Part shown: positions 1-7,273 of the stretch, in pieces | Layout of the letters: every line of letters starts with the position of its first letter | Position numbering within the stretch: the stretch's first letter is position 1 | DNA from: DATGMB01 sp035293845 | Lineage (GTDB): Bacteria > Acidobacteriota > Terriglobia > Bryobacterales > Bryobacteraceae | Assembly: GCA_035293845.1 (NCBI GenBank) | Contig: DATGMB010000243.1 | Coordinates: 1-12,210 of the forward strand | Direction of reading: 5' to 3' | Length of the DNA stretch: 12,210 bases | Program-made: the position numbers and the translations under genes | The notes under the pieces: generated by a model | Seen by the model: the letters and a program-made list of their open reading frames with translations, nothing else | What the model was told of the DNA's origin: nothing | Databases searched by the model: none

Positions 1-1546
1 TGGCGGCGATGGTGACGGTATCGGTGTAGGTTCCGGCGGCGAGCCCGGCGCTTACGGGCTGGACGGAAAGGGTCGCGGCGCCGGTGCCGGAAGTGGCGGA
101 GATCGAGAGCCAGGACTGCGTCTTGGAAGCGGTCCAGTTCAGGGTGCCGCCGCCGGTATTCGCGATAGCGATGTTTTGCGCGGTGGGGTTGCTGCTGCCG
201 GCCGCGGCGGTAAAGGACAGGGCCGAGGGCGTCACATTCAGTGATGGCGCCGCGGTTGCGGTGGTGGGGAACACCTGGATGCCGTTGACGATCGCGCGGC
301 CGGCCACGCCGGTGAAGGCGAGCTGGAGCGTCCCGTTCGTCACCGTGACGGGAAAGGTCTTGTCATCGGCGGTGAGCGGCGCGACTTCGCTCAGGATGTC
401 GAAGTTCGTCAAGAGCGGCGCGCCGTTGGCGGCGACATCGAATACCCGCTGGCCCTGGGCGCTGTACAGGATCTCGGCGAACCGCAACTTCAGGCTGTAA
501 GTGCCGTTGGGCAGCGGGATGCTGTAGCTGAAATCGCCGTACAGTCCCTGGCGCGCGCTGCGATAAAGGTAGAGATCCGGCGTGCCATTGATCAGGTACC
601 CGGTGTAGGCCAGGTCGCCGCCCGTGTAGTATTCGTCGGCGCTCCAGTTGGTTCCGTCCGTGCCGGTGAAGGAGGCGCCGCCGCAGTTAATGCTGACGAC
701 CGGCGCGGCGCTGGCCGGCGGCGCTACCGTCAAGGTCACGGCGACGGTCTGGCTCGCGGGGTTGGCGCCGGCCGCCGCGATGGTGACGGTATCGGTGTAG
801 GTTCCGGCGGCGAGGCCGGTGGTTACGGGCTGCACCGAAAGGCTGGCCGCGCCGGTGCCCGAGGTGGCGCTGAGAGCCAGCCACGGCTGCGTCTTCGATG
901 CGGTCCAGTTCAGTGTGCCGCTGCCGCTGTTCGAGATCGCGATCGTCTGCGCGGCAGGATTGCTCCCCGCCACGGTCGCGGTGAACGCCAGCGAAGATGG
1001 GACCGCCAGAACGCCGGGAACTGGAGTGGGACCGCCCGAGGCCGGCGCGATCTGAATTCCGTTGAGAATGCCGCGCCGTACCACGCCGTTCACGGCGATC
1101 TGAATCGCGCCGCTGGTGACGGTTACGGGGAATGTCTTCATCAGGGCCGCGCGCGGGCCAACCTGCGCGACGATATCGAAATTGGTCAGCACCGCGGCGC
1201 CGTTCACCAGCACGTTGAAGACACGGTCTCCGGGGTTCCAGTACTGCACCTCGGCAAAGAGCAGCGATAAGTTATAGGTCCCGTTTGCTACCGGGATGTT
1301 GTAACTGAAATCGCCGTACAAGCCGGTACGCGCCGAGCGATACAGATATAAATCATTCGTATTCGAAATGTTATCGCCGGTATAGGCGAGATCTCCGCCA
1401 TTGTAATCTTCATCCGCCGCCCAGACTGTCCCGCTGGCAGCCGTATATTGCGCGCCGCCGCAGTTGATGTTGATCTGCTGCGCCGCCGCTGCGGTGCAGG
1501 CTGCGAGGCATGCCAGTGCCAGCAGGCTGATGCGTTTTGATTGCAT
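1..1546 (-). CDS. Exported malectin / BACON-repeat protein, 3' end missing
   Basis: The minus frame is open from an ATG at 1546-1544 to the left edge (515 residues, no stop), so the C-terminus lies outside the window. An AAAGG at 1556-1560 sits 9 nt before the ATG. Residues 1-22 form a signal peptide (K4 R5, then a hydrophobic run and AAAA). LAAC at 14-17 fits a lipobox, so a lipoprotein is possible. Modules in order: malectin-like 25-167, BACON/Ig-like 179-275, malectin-like 285-427, BACON-like 436-515 and beyond. Each malectin copy has INCGG, a W..DE.Y.GGDLAYTG segment, DLYLYRSAR.GLYGDFSY, NGTY, FAE and NFDI, ending in NGIQ. Malectin-family domains bind carbohydrate in characterised cases, and BACON domains are common in extracellular carbohydrate-active proteins. 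A role in binding polysaccharide outside the cell is therefore inferred; no catalytic domain is visible. The alternation suggests internal duplication. Domain calls are confident, the exact function is not. Confidence 0.9.
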   Translation of the reverse strand, partial: MQSKRISLLALACLAACTAAAAQQININCGGAQYTAASGTVWAADEDYNGGDLAYTGDNISNTNDLYLYRSARTGLYGDFSYNIPVANGTYNLSLLFAEVQYWNPGDRVFNVLVNGAAVLTNFDIVAQVGPRAALMKTFPVTVTSGAIQIAVNGVVRRGILNGIQIAPASGGPTPVPGVLAVPSSLAFTATVAGSNPAAQTIAISNSGSGTLNWTASKTQPWLALSATSGTGAASLSVQPVTTGLAAGTYTDTVTIAAAGANPASQTVAVTLTVAPPASAAPVVSINCGGASFTGTDGTNWSADEYYTGGDLAYTGYLINGTPDLYLYRSARQGLYGDFSYSIPLPNGTYSLKLRFAEILYSAQGQRVFDVAANGAPLLTNFDILSEVAPLTADDKTFPVTVTNGTLQLAFTGVAGRAIVNGIQVFPTTATAAPSLNVTPSALSFTAAAGSSNPTAQNIAIANTGGGTLNWTASKTQSWLSISATSGTGAATLSVQPVSAGLAAGTYTDTVTIAA

Positions 1547-1721
1547 AACAAGGAACCTTTCGAAACTTCTGTTGGACAAATGTCTGCGAGAGAGTGGACA
1601 GGCGCGGCGAAGCTTGCAGAATGGTACAGAATCAGCTTCTTGCGGGAAATTACCTGCGGGGAGCGGACTTACGCTGTCGAGTCATTGTCCGGAAACCCAC
1701 ATCAGGTGGAAACATAGCATC

Positions 1722-1752
1722 GTACGATTCCGCGCGCAAGCGCGTCTCGTAC
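1722..1752 (-). terminator. Hairpin after the small minus-strand gene, possible weak terminator
   Basis: GTACGA (1722-1727) pairs with TCGTAC (1747-1752). Inside it CGCGC (1731-1735) pairs with GCGCG (1740-1744) around a GCAA loop, with a small asymmetric internal loop between the stems. On the minus strand the hairpin begins 8 nt after the stop of the gene ending at 1761. No clean U-run follows, so it may be a weak or Rho-assisted end or an mRNA-stabilising hairpin. The rest of 1547-1760, upstream of the malectin gene, shows no convincing promoter by eye. Confidence 0.4.
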
Positions 1753-1760
1753 TATGGAGA

Positions 1761-1997
1761 TTATTCGTAGAGCTTTTCCGCCTGGCGGCCCGGGCAGTCT
1801 GCGGCGGCCTGTTCGCCGAGCGCGGCGCGCAGAACTTCCATCGCGCGCCATGCCCGGCCGAAGGCGGCCGCCGGGCGGCTCTCCGCACCGTAGACTTGCC
1901 GCACCAGTTCACTGAGCTGCACCAGCCGGTCGCAGGTGGTTTGCAACTCCCGGCTCAGGTCGCGGTGCTCTTCGTAGGTCAGCGGGGTGTCGGCCAT
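1761..1997 (-). CDS. Small helical protein of unknown function (78 aa)
   Basis: A 78-residue frame starts at the ATG at 1997-1995 and stops at 1761-1763. GGAG lies 6 nt before this ATG, which is why I chose it over an in-frame ATG at 2024 that lacks a ribosome binding site. The protein is charged, rich in Leu, Arg, Glu and Ala, has no signal peptide or membrane segment, and is probably mostly alpha-helical with heptad-like stretches around residues 8-36 and 44-65. It has one Cys near residue 22 and another near 68, in no metal-binding pattern. I do not recognise the family. It is divergent from ppiB with 78 bp between the two starts. Codon third positions are GC-rich like its neighbours. Because it is short it could be a chance frame, but the ribosome binding site, spacing and protein-like composition favour a real gene. 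Confidence 0.65.
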   Translation of the reverse strand: MADTPLTYEEHRDLSRELQTTCDRLVQLSELVRQVYGAESRPAAAFGRAWRAMEVLRAALGEQAAADCPGRQAEKLYE

Positions 1998-2014
1998 TCG
2001 CAGCTCCGGGCGCA

Positions 2015-2023
2015 AGTGTAACA
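2015..2023 (-). promoter_or_regulatory. Candidate extended -10 promoter of the small minus-strand gene
   Basis: On the minus strand TGT followed by TACACT reads as an extended -10 (TGn plus a 4/6 match to TATAAT). The 17 nt from it to the ATG at 1997 leave room for a roughly 10-nt leader holding the GGAG. No -35 box is obvious. This is a by-eye call in a short divergent spacer. Confidence 0.35.
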
Positions 2024-2059
2024 TGCCACGATTGGGAAGCCCCTGGCGCGCGCCCGAGT

Positions 2060-2068
2060 TGCTACAAT
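2060..2068 (+). promoter_or_regulatory. Extended -10 promoter of ppiB, predicted leaderless start
   Basis: TGC followed by TACAAT (2063-2068) is an extended -10 element, a 5/6 match to TATAAT with the TGn extension. Seven nt separate the hexamer from the ATG at 2076, so the normal transcription start would fall at or next to that ATG. No -35 box is visible at 16-18 bp, as can occur with extended -10 promoters. No Shine-Dalgarno sequence precedes the ATG, which fits a leaderless mRNA. Confidence 0.5.
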
Positions 2069-2075
2069 CGCCGTG

Positions 2076-2560
<485 letters not shown>

Positions 2561-2564
<4 letters not shown>

Positions 2565-3130
2565 GACTGGCGATCTTCGGCGGCACGTTCGACCCCATCC
2601 ATCACGCTCATCTCGCCGCGGCCCGGGCCGCGGCCGACCGCTTTCATCTCGACCGCGTCCTGTTCATTCCCGCGGCCAGCCCGCCGCACAAGAGCGGGGC
2701 CACTCACGCGCCGTACGCCGACCGCGTCCGCATGGCCGAACTCGCCTGCGCCGTGGACCCGCGCTTTGAGGTTTCGCGCCTTGAAGAGAACACCGAGCGC
2801 AGCTATTCCATCGCGACCATCGAACTGCTCCGCGCCCGGATGGCTCCGGACGATGAACTCTTTTTCATCATCGGCGCCGACGCCTTCGCCGAAATTCGCA
2901 CCTGGATGCGGTGGCAGGATGTGGCGCGCGCGGTGCGGTTCCTGGTCGTCAGCCGGCCCGGCTGCGATTATCAGGCGCCGCCGGCGGTGCGATTCGACCC
3001 GCTCGATGACATGAGCATGGACGTGTCCTCCTCTTCGATCCGTTCGGCGCTGGCAGCGGGACGGCGGCCGCCGGAGCTTCCGGCCGCGGTCTTCGACTAT
3101 ATCCGCGAGCATCATCTGTACGGCGCGTGA
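2561..3130 (+). CDS. nadD: Nicotinate-nucleotide adenylyltransferase
   Basis: NadD transfers AMP from ATP to nicotinate mononucleotide, giving deamido-NAD, the penultimate step of NAD synthesis in the cytosol. The 189 residues match the usual NadD length. Motifs: GGTFDPIHHAHL near the N-terminus (residues 7-18, the nucleotidyltransferase GTFxPxHxxH signature), FIPAASPPHK (35-44), IIGADAF (103-109), TWMRW (114-118), and SSSSIR (156-161, the ISSTxIR-type ATP-binding motif). I placed the start at the GTG at 2561 because it directly precedes the conserved RLAIFGGTFDP. GTG overlaps the ppiB TGA in a GTGA arrangement with no Shine-Dalgarno, so translation probably depends on coupling with ppiB. The frame is open further upstream inside ppiB, but that part encodes nothing NadD-like. 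The frequent neighbour rsfS is not present downstream. Confidence 0.95.
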
Positions 3131-3132
3131 CA

Positions 3133-3175
3133 GAGCCGAGGCCGTAAAGCGAGCGGTGCGGTTCGGCCGCGGCTC
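3133..3175 (+). terminator. GC-rich hairpin directly after nadD
   Basis: GAGCCGAGGCCG (3133-3144) pairs with CGGCCGCGGCTC (3164-3175): 12 positions with a single A-G mismatch and a 19-nt loop. It begins 3 nt after the nadD stop. No U-tract follows, so it is not a classic intrinsic terminator; it could protect the 3' end or act with Rho. Confidence 0.5.
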
Positions 3176-3311
3176 CGTTGGCGCCTCTGACGCCGGCGCC
3201 TGGGCGGACCGGTTGGCGCACATCGCCCCACCCCCTGTGTCGCGGCGCGCCGCCGAAGGCCGGCGCGGTCCGCCCTCCGAGGCTGCTCAATTCGCGTAAC
3301 TCCCGATTTCT

Positions 3312-3356
3312 CTTGCACCTAAAACATTCCGGATGCAAGATGTTTTTAGGATCCGG
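3312..3356 (+). promoter_or_regulatory. Interlocked inverted-repeat element in the presumed 5' leader
   Basis: Six consecutive blocks form three pairs of complements in the order a-b-c-a'-b'-c'. Pair a: CTTGCA (3312-3317) with TGCAAG (3334-3339). Pair b: CCTAAAACAT (3318-3327) with ATGTTTTTAGG (3340-3350, one extra T). Pair c: CCGGAT (3329-3334) with ATCCGG (3351-3356). All three pairs cross, so they cannot all form as ordinary nested helices. Pairs a and c together give a plausible H-type pseudoknot with 11-nt loops, and those two loops are the b complements. The RNA could thus switch between an a+c pseudoknot and a b hairpin. It lies 80-124 nt before the TTG start of the repeat protein. I match it to no known riboswitch class. 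It could instead be a DNA-level binding site. Confidence 0.5.
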
Positions 3357-3424
3357 CAATGGCAATTACCGTGCTAGATCGACCCTCAGTGCGGCGTCCC
3401 CTCCCGTCCGGACTGCCTGTAGCT

Positions 3425-3428
3425 GGAG
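3425..3428 (+). promoter_or_regulatory. Shine-Dalgarno that sets the TTG start of the repeat protein
   Basis: GGAG is followed by a 7-nt spacer and TTG at 3436, and the TTG opens directly into a signal peptide. The spacing is optimal, and this decides the start against the much longer in-frame extension upstream. Confidence 0.75.
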
Positions 3429-3435
3429 AACTCTC

Positions 3436-6400
3436 TTGAGACAACTGAAATCCATTCTCATCCTGATTCCGATCCTTGCAGCGGCCAGCGCGCTCGATGC
3501 GCAGACCGTGACCGTTAACCCAAGTTCACTGACTTTTTCCGCGGTAGCGGGCGGCGCGGCGCAGAGCCAGACCGTGTCCGTGAGTCCCTCGGGAACCTAC
3601 TTCGCTGTCAGCAACCAGCCCTGGCTGAAGGTTTGCACGGGCGCGAGCTGCACCGGGGCGAACAGCGTCCAGATCTCGAATTCTCTGACGGTGATTGCCG
3701 ATCCGACCGGGCAGAGCGTCGGGTCTTACAGCGGCTCGATCTCGATCATCGACTCCTCGGTGCATCAGGTCGGCAACATTCCGGTGAGCTTCACCGTGGC
3801 GTCGATCGGCGTCAATCCGTCCTCGGTCTCGTTCACGTATCAGATCGGCACCAGTCCGTCGCCTGTCTCACAGCAGTTGACGCTGACCTCGGCGGCGAGC
3901 ACGACGTATACGGTCTCGCTCAGCGGGACGGACTGCACGTGGCTGCAACAGCCGGCCAACGGCACATCGCCGGGCACCATGACGGTGGCGCTCAACACGG
4001 CGGCGCTGCCTTCGGCGGCCGGTACGCACACGTGCACGATCCAGATCGCGCCGCCATCGGGACCGCCGATTCCGGTTGCCGTGACCCTGGCGGTGGCCGC
4101 AGCCCCGACGGTCACGGCGGCGCCGCCGTCAGTCGGTCTCTTCTATCAACTGGGCAGCTCCAGCTCGACCAACTCCGGCTCGCAGGTGCTCACGCTGACG
4201 AATCCGGGCGCGGTGGCGCTGCCGTTCCAGATTCAGGCGCTCTACCCCGCCACGGCCGCCAACTTCCTGGCGATCACGCCATCGGTGCAGGGAACCATTC
4301 CCGCCAACGGCAGCACGCAGGTGACGGTGGCGTACACGCCGGCGAGTAACCTGGCGGCCAGCGCAACGCCGTACACGGCGACGCTCCTCGTGTTTGCTTC
4401 GGGGGCGGCCAACAATCCGCTTCAGATCCCGGTCAGCCTGACGGTTTCCAGCTCGCCGCTGCTCAATATTTCCACCGCTCCGGTGAAGTTCACCTATGAG
4501 CTGAACGGCCCGATTCCCAATGCGCAGACCATCACCGCGACGACCACCAATGCGGAAGCCAATGCCCCGAGCAGCCAACAGATGACGCTGTTCCTTACCC
4601 CGGCGTACACGAGCGGCGGCGCGTGGTTCACGGTGCCGCCGAGCGCGGTGACCGGCACGCCATTTTCGATCTCGCTCAACGCCTCCGTGGTGGCCGGCCT
4701 GAGCACGGGAACGTATACCGGAACGATCAGCGTGATCGGCAACGGCTCGCAGAACGCTCCGGACGCGGCGCACGCGATCCAGATTCCGGTCAGCCTGACG
4801 GTGAGCAACGATCCGCTGATTGTCGCGTCCTTCGCCAACTGCTCGATGAGCGCGAATAACGGCTGCCCCATGAACTTCCCGTATCAGACCGGGCAGAACA
4901 ACCCGGTTTCCCAGCAGGTGACGATCGCGAGCAGCACCGGCGCGGCATTCTCGTCGGTTACGGCCGCGGGGGCCATGACGGCCGCTACGGGATGCACGTC
5001 CAACTGGCTGACCGTCAGCCCGGTTTCTGCCGGCGCCAGCAACACCTCCGTGTTCACCGTCGCGGTGAGCCCCGCGGGAATCCCGAACGGGACCGTCTGC
5101 ACCGGCACGGTTACGGTGAACGCGACGGCCGCTTCCGGCAATGCTTCGCCGAACAGCCCGCTGCAGTTCACGGTCAAGCTGTTTGTGAACAACAGCGCGA
5201 TGCTGGTGGTGAATCCGATCTCTTTGAGCTTCAACGCGGCTGCGAACTCCGGTCTTTCCACCGCGCAGGCGCTGACCGTGACCAGCACCGATGCGAGCGC
5301 CAACGGGACGATCTCCTTCACGGCGGCTTCCTCCGCTTCGTGGCTGGTGGTCAATAATTTCCCGCAGAATACGCCGAACAGCCTTCCGGTCGAGGTTTAT
5401 CCGGCACTCGCCAATCTGGCGCCCGGCACGTACACGGCGCAGATCACGCTCACGGCTAGCGGCGCGCTCGATAGCGGCATCGTGGTGCCGGTAACGCTTC
5501 AGGTTACTGGCACGAACATGACGGTGACGCCGAAGTCCCTGACGTTCAACCAGACGCTCGGGGCGGCGATTCCGGCGGCCCAGGCGATTACCGTCGCCAC
5601 CGACAGCACGCCCATCACGTTCACCGCGACCGCTACGACGACCAACGGAACGGGTTGGCTCGCGGTGACGCAGCCTGCCGGGCCGGCGACCTCCGGTTCG
5701 CCCGCGACGGTGCAAGTGTCGGTGAATGGATCGAGTCTCGCCGCCGGCACCTACAACGGCGTGGTGACGATCGCGGCATCGGCCGCTTCCGGGGTCAACG
5801 CGCCGTCCACGGTCAACATCCCCGTGACCTTCGTGGTCGCTCCCGGCACCCTCGCCGTCTCGCCCGCGAGCCTGACCTTCACCGAGACGCAGGGCGGCGC
5901 GGCGCAGACCAAGCCGATCAGCGTCAGCGGCACGCCGAGCGCGCTGAACTTCACGGTGGCGGTGAGCACCGGAGTCGGCGGCAACTGGCTCTCGGTCGAC
6001 ACCCCCAGCGGCACGACTCCGGGCACCGTCAACGTGAAGGCGGACCCGACGGGCTTGCAGCCCGGCACCTATACCGGCACGGTGACGGTGACGTCCGCCG
6101 GCGCCACGGGCAGCCCGCAAACCGTGAATGTCACGCTGAATGTGGTGCAGGCGCAAACCTTCACGGCTACGCCCTCGACCCTCGATTTCAATTACGTGAT
6201 CGGCACCCAGACGACGCTGCAGGCCAAGACGGTGGCGCTCACCTCTTCGGGCGGAACCGCGAACTTCACGGCGACGGTCAGCAGTAGCGCGACCTGGCTG
6301 GTGGTCTCGCCGACCTCCGGGATGACGCCCGCCACGCTGACCGTGAGCATCCAGCCGGCCGGCTTGGCAGCGGGAAACTACACCGGGACCATCAACATCA

Positions 6401-7194
6401 CGTCGCCTTCTTCGGCTACGAACACGGCGGCGACGATCACGGTCAACCTCACGGTGGCGGCGGTCCCGACGCCGGTGATCACGGCCATCCAGAACGCGGC
6501 GAGCGCGATCGCCGGTCCCGTGGTGCCCGGCGAGAATATCGTTCTCTACGGCACCGGCATCGGGCCCGCCACGCTGACCATGGGCACCGTGACCAATAAC
6601 AAGCTCGGTACCACAGCCGGCCAGACGCAGGTGCTGTTCGATGGCGTGCCGGCGCCGATCTACTACGCCAGCGCCACGCAGACCAGCGTGTTCGTGCCCT
6701 ACGGCATCGCGGGCCGCACCAGCACGCAGATCGTGATCTCGTACCAGGGAGTCACGTCCGCGCCGATCAGCCAGACCATCGCCGCCGTCGGGCCGGGCGT
6801 TTACACGGCCAACGCCTCCGGCAGCGGCCCGGCCGTCGCCTGGGACTACGACCTGAGCGGCAAATACGCCGGCATCAACTCGGCCAGCAACCCGGCGGTC
6901 AAGGGCGGCGTGGTTTCGCTCTACGTTACCGGCGAGGGCGTCACCAACGCACCGGCCGGCATCGACGGCATGCTGGTCACGAACATCTACAACCCGGTGG
7001 CTCCCGTCACCGCGACGGTGGGCGGCGTGCCGGCCACCGTGCAGTTCGCCGGCTCGGCTCCGGGCAGCATCTACGGAGTGATGCAGGTGAATGTGCAGAT
7101 TCCGGCCACGGCGCCGTCCGGCGCGGCGGTTCCCGTGGTGATCAATGTCGGCGGCACGAACTCGCAGCAGAACGTAACGTTGTCGATCCAGTAG
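3436..7194 (+). CDS. Large secreted BACON/Ig-like repeat protein with TIGR03437-type C-terminus
   Basis: The protein has 1252 residues from the TTG start. Residues 1-22 are a signal peptide (basic R2 and K5, hydrophobic ILILIPILAAA, cleavage near ALDA-Q). Nine beta-sandwich-like repeats of about 95-125 residues follow, starting near 24, 124, 224, 342, 462, 590, 695, 805 and 908. Each tends to open with a V(N/T)P.SL.F strand, carry a W(L/F) core position and a GTY.G or similar turn, and close with a VPV.L.V strand, as in BACON-like repeats. The fifth repeat is richest in Cys. Residues 1013-1252 (from VITAIQNAASA, with PGENIVLYGTGIGP) resemble TIGR03437, a C-terminal domain of unknown function abundant in Solibacter. 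No enzyme domain, membrane anchor or LPXTG is visible. A secreted or outer-surface role is inferred; its partner is unknown. The gene is single, ending at a strong terminator. Confidence 0.92.
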   Translation: MRQLKSILILIPILAAASALDAQTVTVNPSSLTFSAVAGGAAQSQTVSVSPSGTYFAVSNQPWLKVCTGASCTGANSVQISNSLTVIADPTGQSVGSYSGSISIIDSSVHQVGNIPVSFTVASIGVNPSSVSFTYQIGTSPSPVSQQLTLTSAASTTYTVSLSGTDCTWLQQPANGTSPGTMTVALNTAALPSAAGTHTCTIQIAPPSGPPIPVAVTLAVAAAPTVTAAPPSVGLFYQLGSSSSTNSGSQVLTLTNPGAVALPFQIQALYPATAANFLAITPSVQGTIPANGSTQVTVAYTPASNLAASATPYTATLLVFASGAANNPLQIPVSLTVSSSPLLNISTAPVKFTYELNGPIPNAQTITATTTNAEANAPSSQQMTLFLTPAYTSGGAWFTVPPSAVTGTPFSISLNASVVAGLSTGTYTGTISVIGNGSQNAPDAAHAIQIPVSLTVSNDPLIVASFANCSMSANNGCPMNFPYQTGQNNPVSQQVTIASSTGAAFSSVTAAGAMTAATGCTSNWLTVSPVSAGASNTSVFTVAVSPAGIPNGTVCTGTVTVNATAASGNASPNSPLQFTVKLFVNNSAMLVVNPISLSFNAAANSGLSTAQALTVTSTDASANGTISFTAASSASWLVVNNFPQNTPNSLPVEVYPALANLAPGTYTAQITLTASGALDSGIVVPVTLQVTGTNMTVTPKSLTFNQTLGAAIPAAQAITVATDSTPITFTATATTTNGTGWLAVTQPAGPATSGSPATVQVSVNGSSLAAGTYNGVVTIAASAASGVNAPSTVNIPVTFVVAPGTLAVSPASLTFTETQGGAAQTKPISVSGTPSALNFTVAVSTGVGGNWLSVDTPSGTTPGTVNVKADPTGLQPGTYTGTVTVTSAGATGSPQTVNVTLNVVQAQTFTATPSTLDFNYVIGTQTTLQAKTVALTSSGGTANFTATVSSSATWLVVSPTSGMTPATLTVSIQPAGLAAGNYTGTINITSPSSATNTAATITVNLTVAAVPTPVITAIQNAASAIAGPVVPGENIVLYGTGIGPATLTMGTVTNNKLGTTAGQTQVLFDGVPAPIYYASATQTSVFVPYGIAGRTSTQIVISYQGVTSAPISQTIAAVGPGVYTANASGSGPAVAWDYDLSGKYAGINSASNPAVKGGVVSLYVTGEGVTNAPAGIDGMLVTNIYNPVAPVTATVGGVPATVQFAGSAPGSIYGVMQVNVQIPATAPSGAAVPVVINVGGTNSQQNVTLSIQ

Positions 7195-7206
7195 CAAGAC
7201 CGCCAG

Positions 7207-7255
7207 CCCGCGGCCGCGGCGTTCCCAGCGAACGCCGCGGCCCGCGGGCATTTTT
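7207..7255 (+). terminator. Strong intrinsic terminator of the repeat-protein gene
   Basis: Seventeen base pairs with one bulged C (7243) pair 7207-7223 with 7231-7248 around a 7-nt loop. C, A and a T5 run then follow (7251-7255). The hairpin starts 12 nt after the TAG stop. The opposite strand has no matching U-run, so it acts on the plus strand only and separates this gene from the convergent LysR gene. Confidence 0.92.
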
Positions 7256-7273
7256 GTATTTAGCCCTACGCCT

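Larger units (their letters stand above)
3131..3435 (+). other. Structured noncoding region between nadD and the repeat protein
   Basis: This 305-bp stretch lies in an open plus frame running into the downstream gene, but its hypothetical translation is low-complexity Arg/Pro/Gly/Ala sequence with no domain. It also precedes a clear signal peptide that has its own ribosome binding site. I therefore read it as noncoding. It holds, in order, the hairpin after nadD, a long-range stem of GGGCGGACCG (3202-3211) with CGGTCCGCCC (3266-3275), the interlocked element at 3312-3356, and the GGAG at 3425-3428. No good sigma-70 promoter was visible, so the start of the downstream transcript is unknown. 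Confidence 0.6.

Noticed and set aside
84..1055. Plus-strand open frames opposite the malectin protein
   Set aside because: The minus frame is continuous for 515 codons with two recognisable domain types; the plus frames have no domains and are fragments.
1620..1660. Sigma-54-like promoter for the malectin gene
   Set aside because: The minus strand has a TGCA at about the right place, but no GG at the -24 position.
3318..3356. Pseudoknot made of hairpin b plus pair c
   Set aside because: It would need a zero-length loop to span a 10-bp stem, which is not sterically possible. Only the a+c pseudoknot or hairpin b alone is reasonable.
3312..3370. Cyclic-di-GMP (GEMM) riboswitch
   Set aside because: There is a faint likeness in GGATGCAAG and in the TTACCG end, but the conserved first half of the aptamer and its tetraloop/receptor layout are absent.
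3178..3435. In-frame extension of the repeat protein by 86 residues
   Set aside because: The extension is low-complexity and would bury the signal peptide inside the protein. The TTG at 3436 has GGAG 7 nt upstream.
4129..7251. A 1040-residue open frame on the minus strand opposite the repeat protein
   Set aside because: Its translation is Arg/Gly/His/Asp-rich low complexity with no domain. It is the antisense shadow of a gene whose codons mostly end in G or C. The sense frame has a signal peptide, repeats and a known C-terminal domain.
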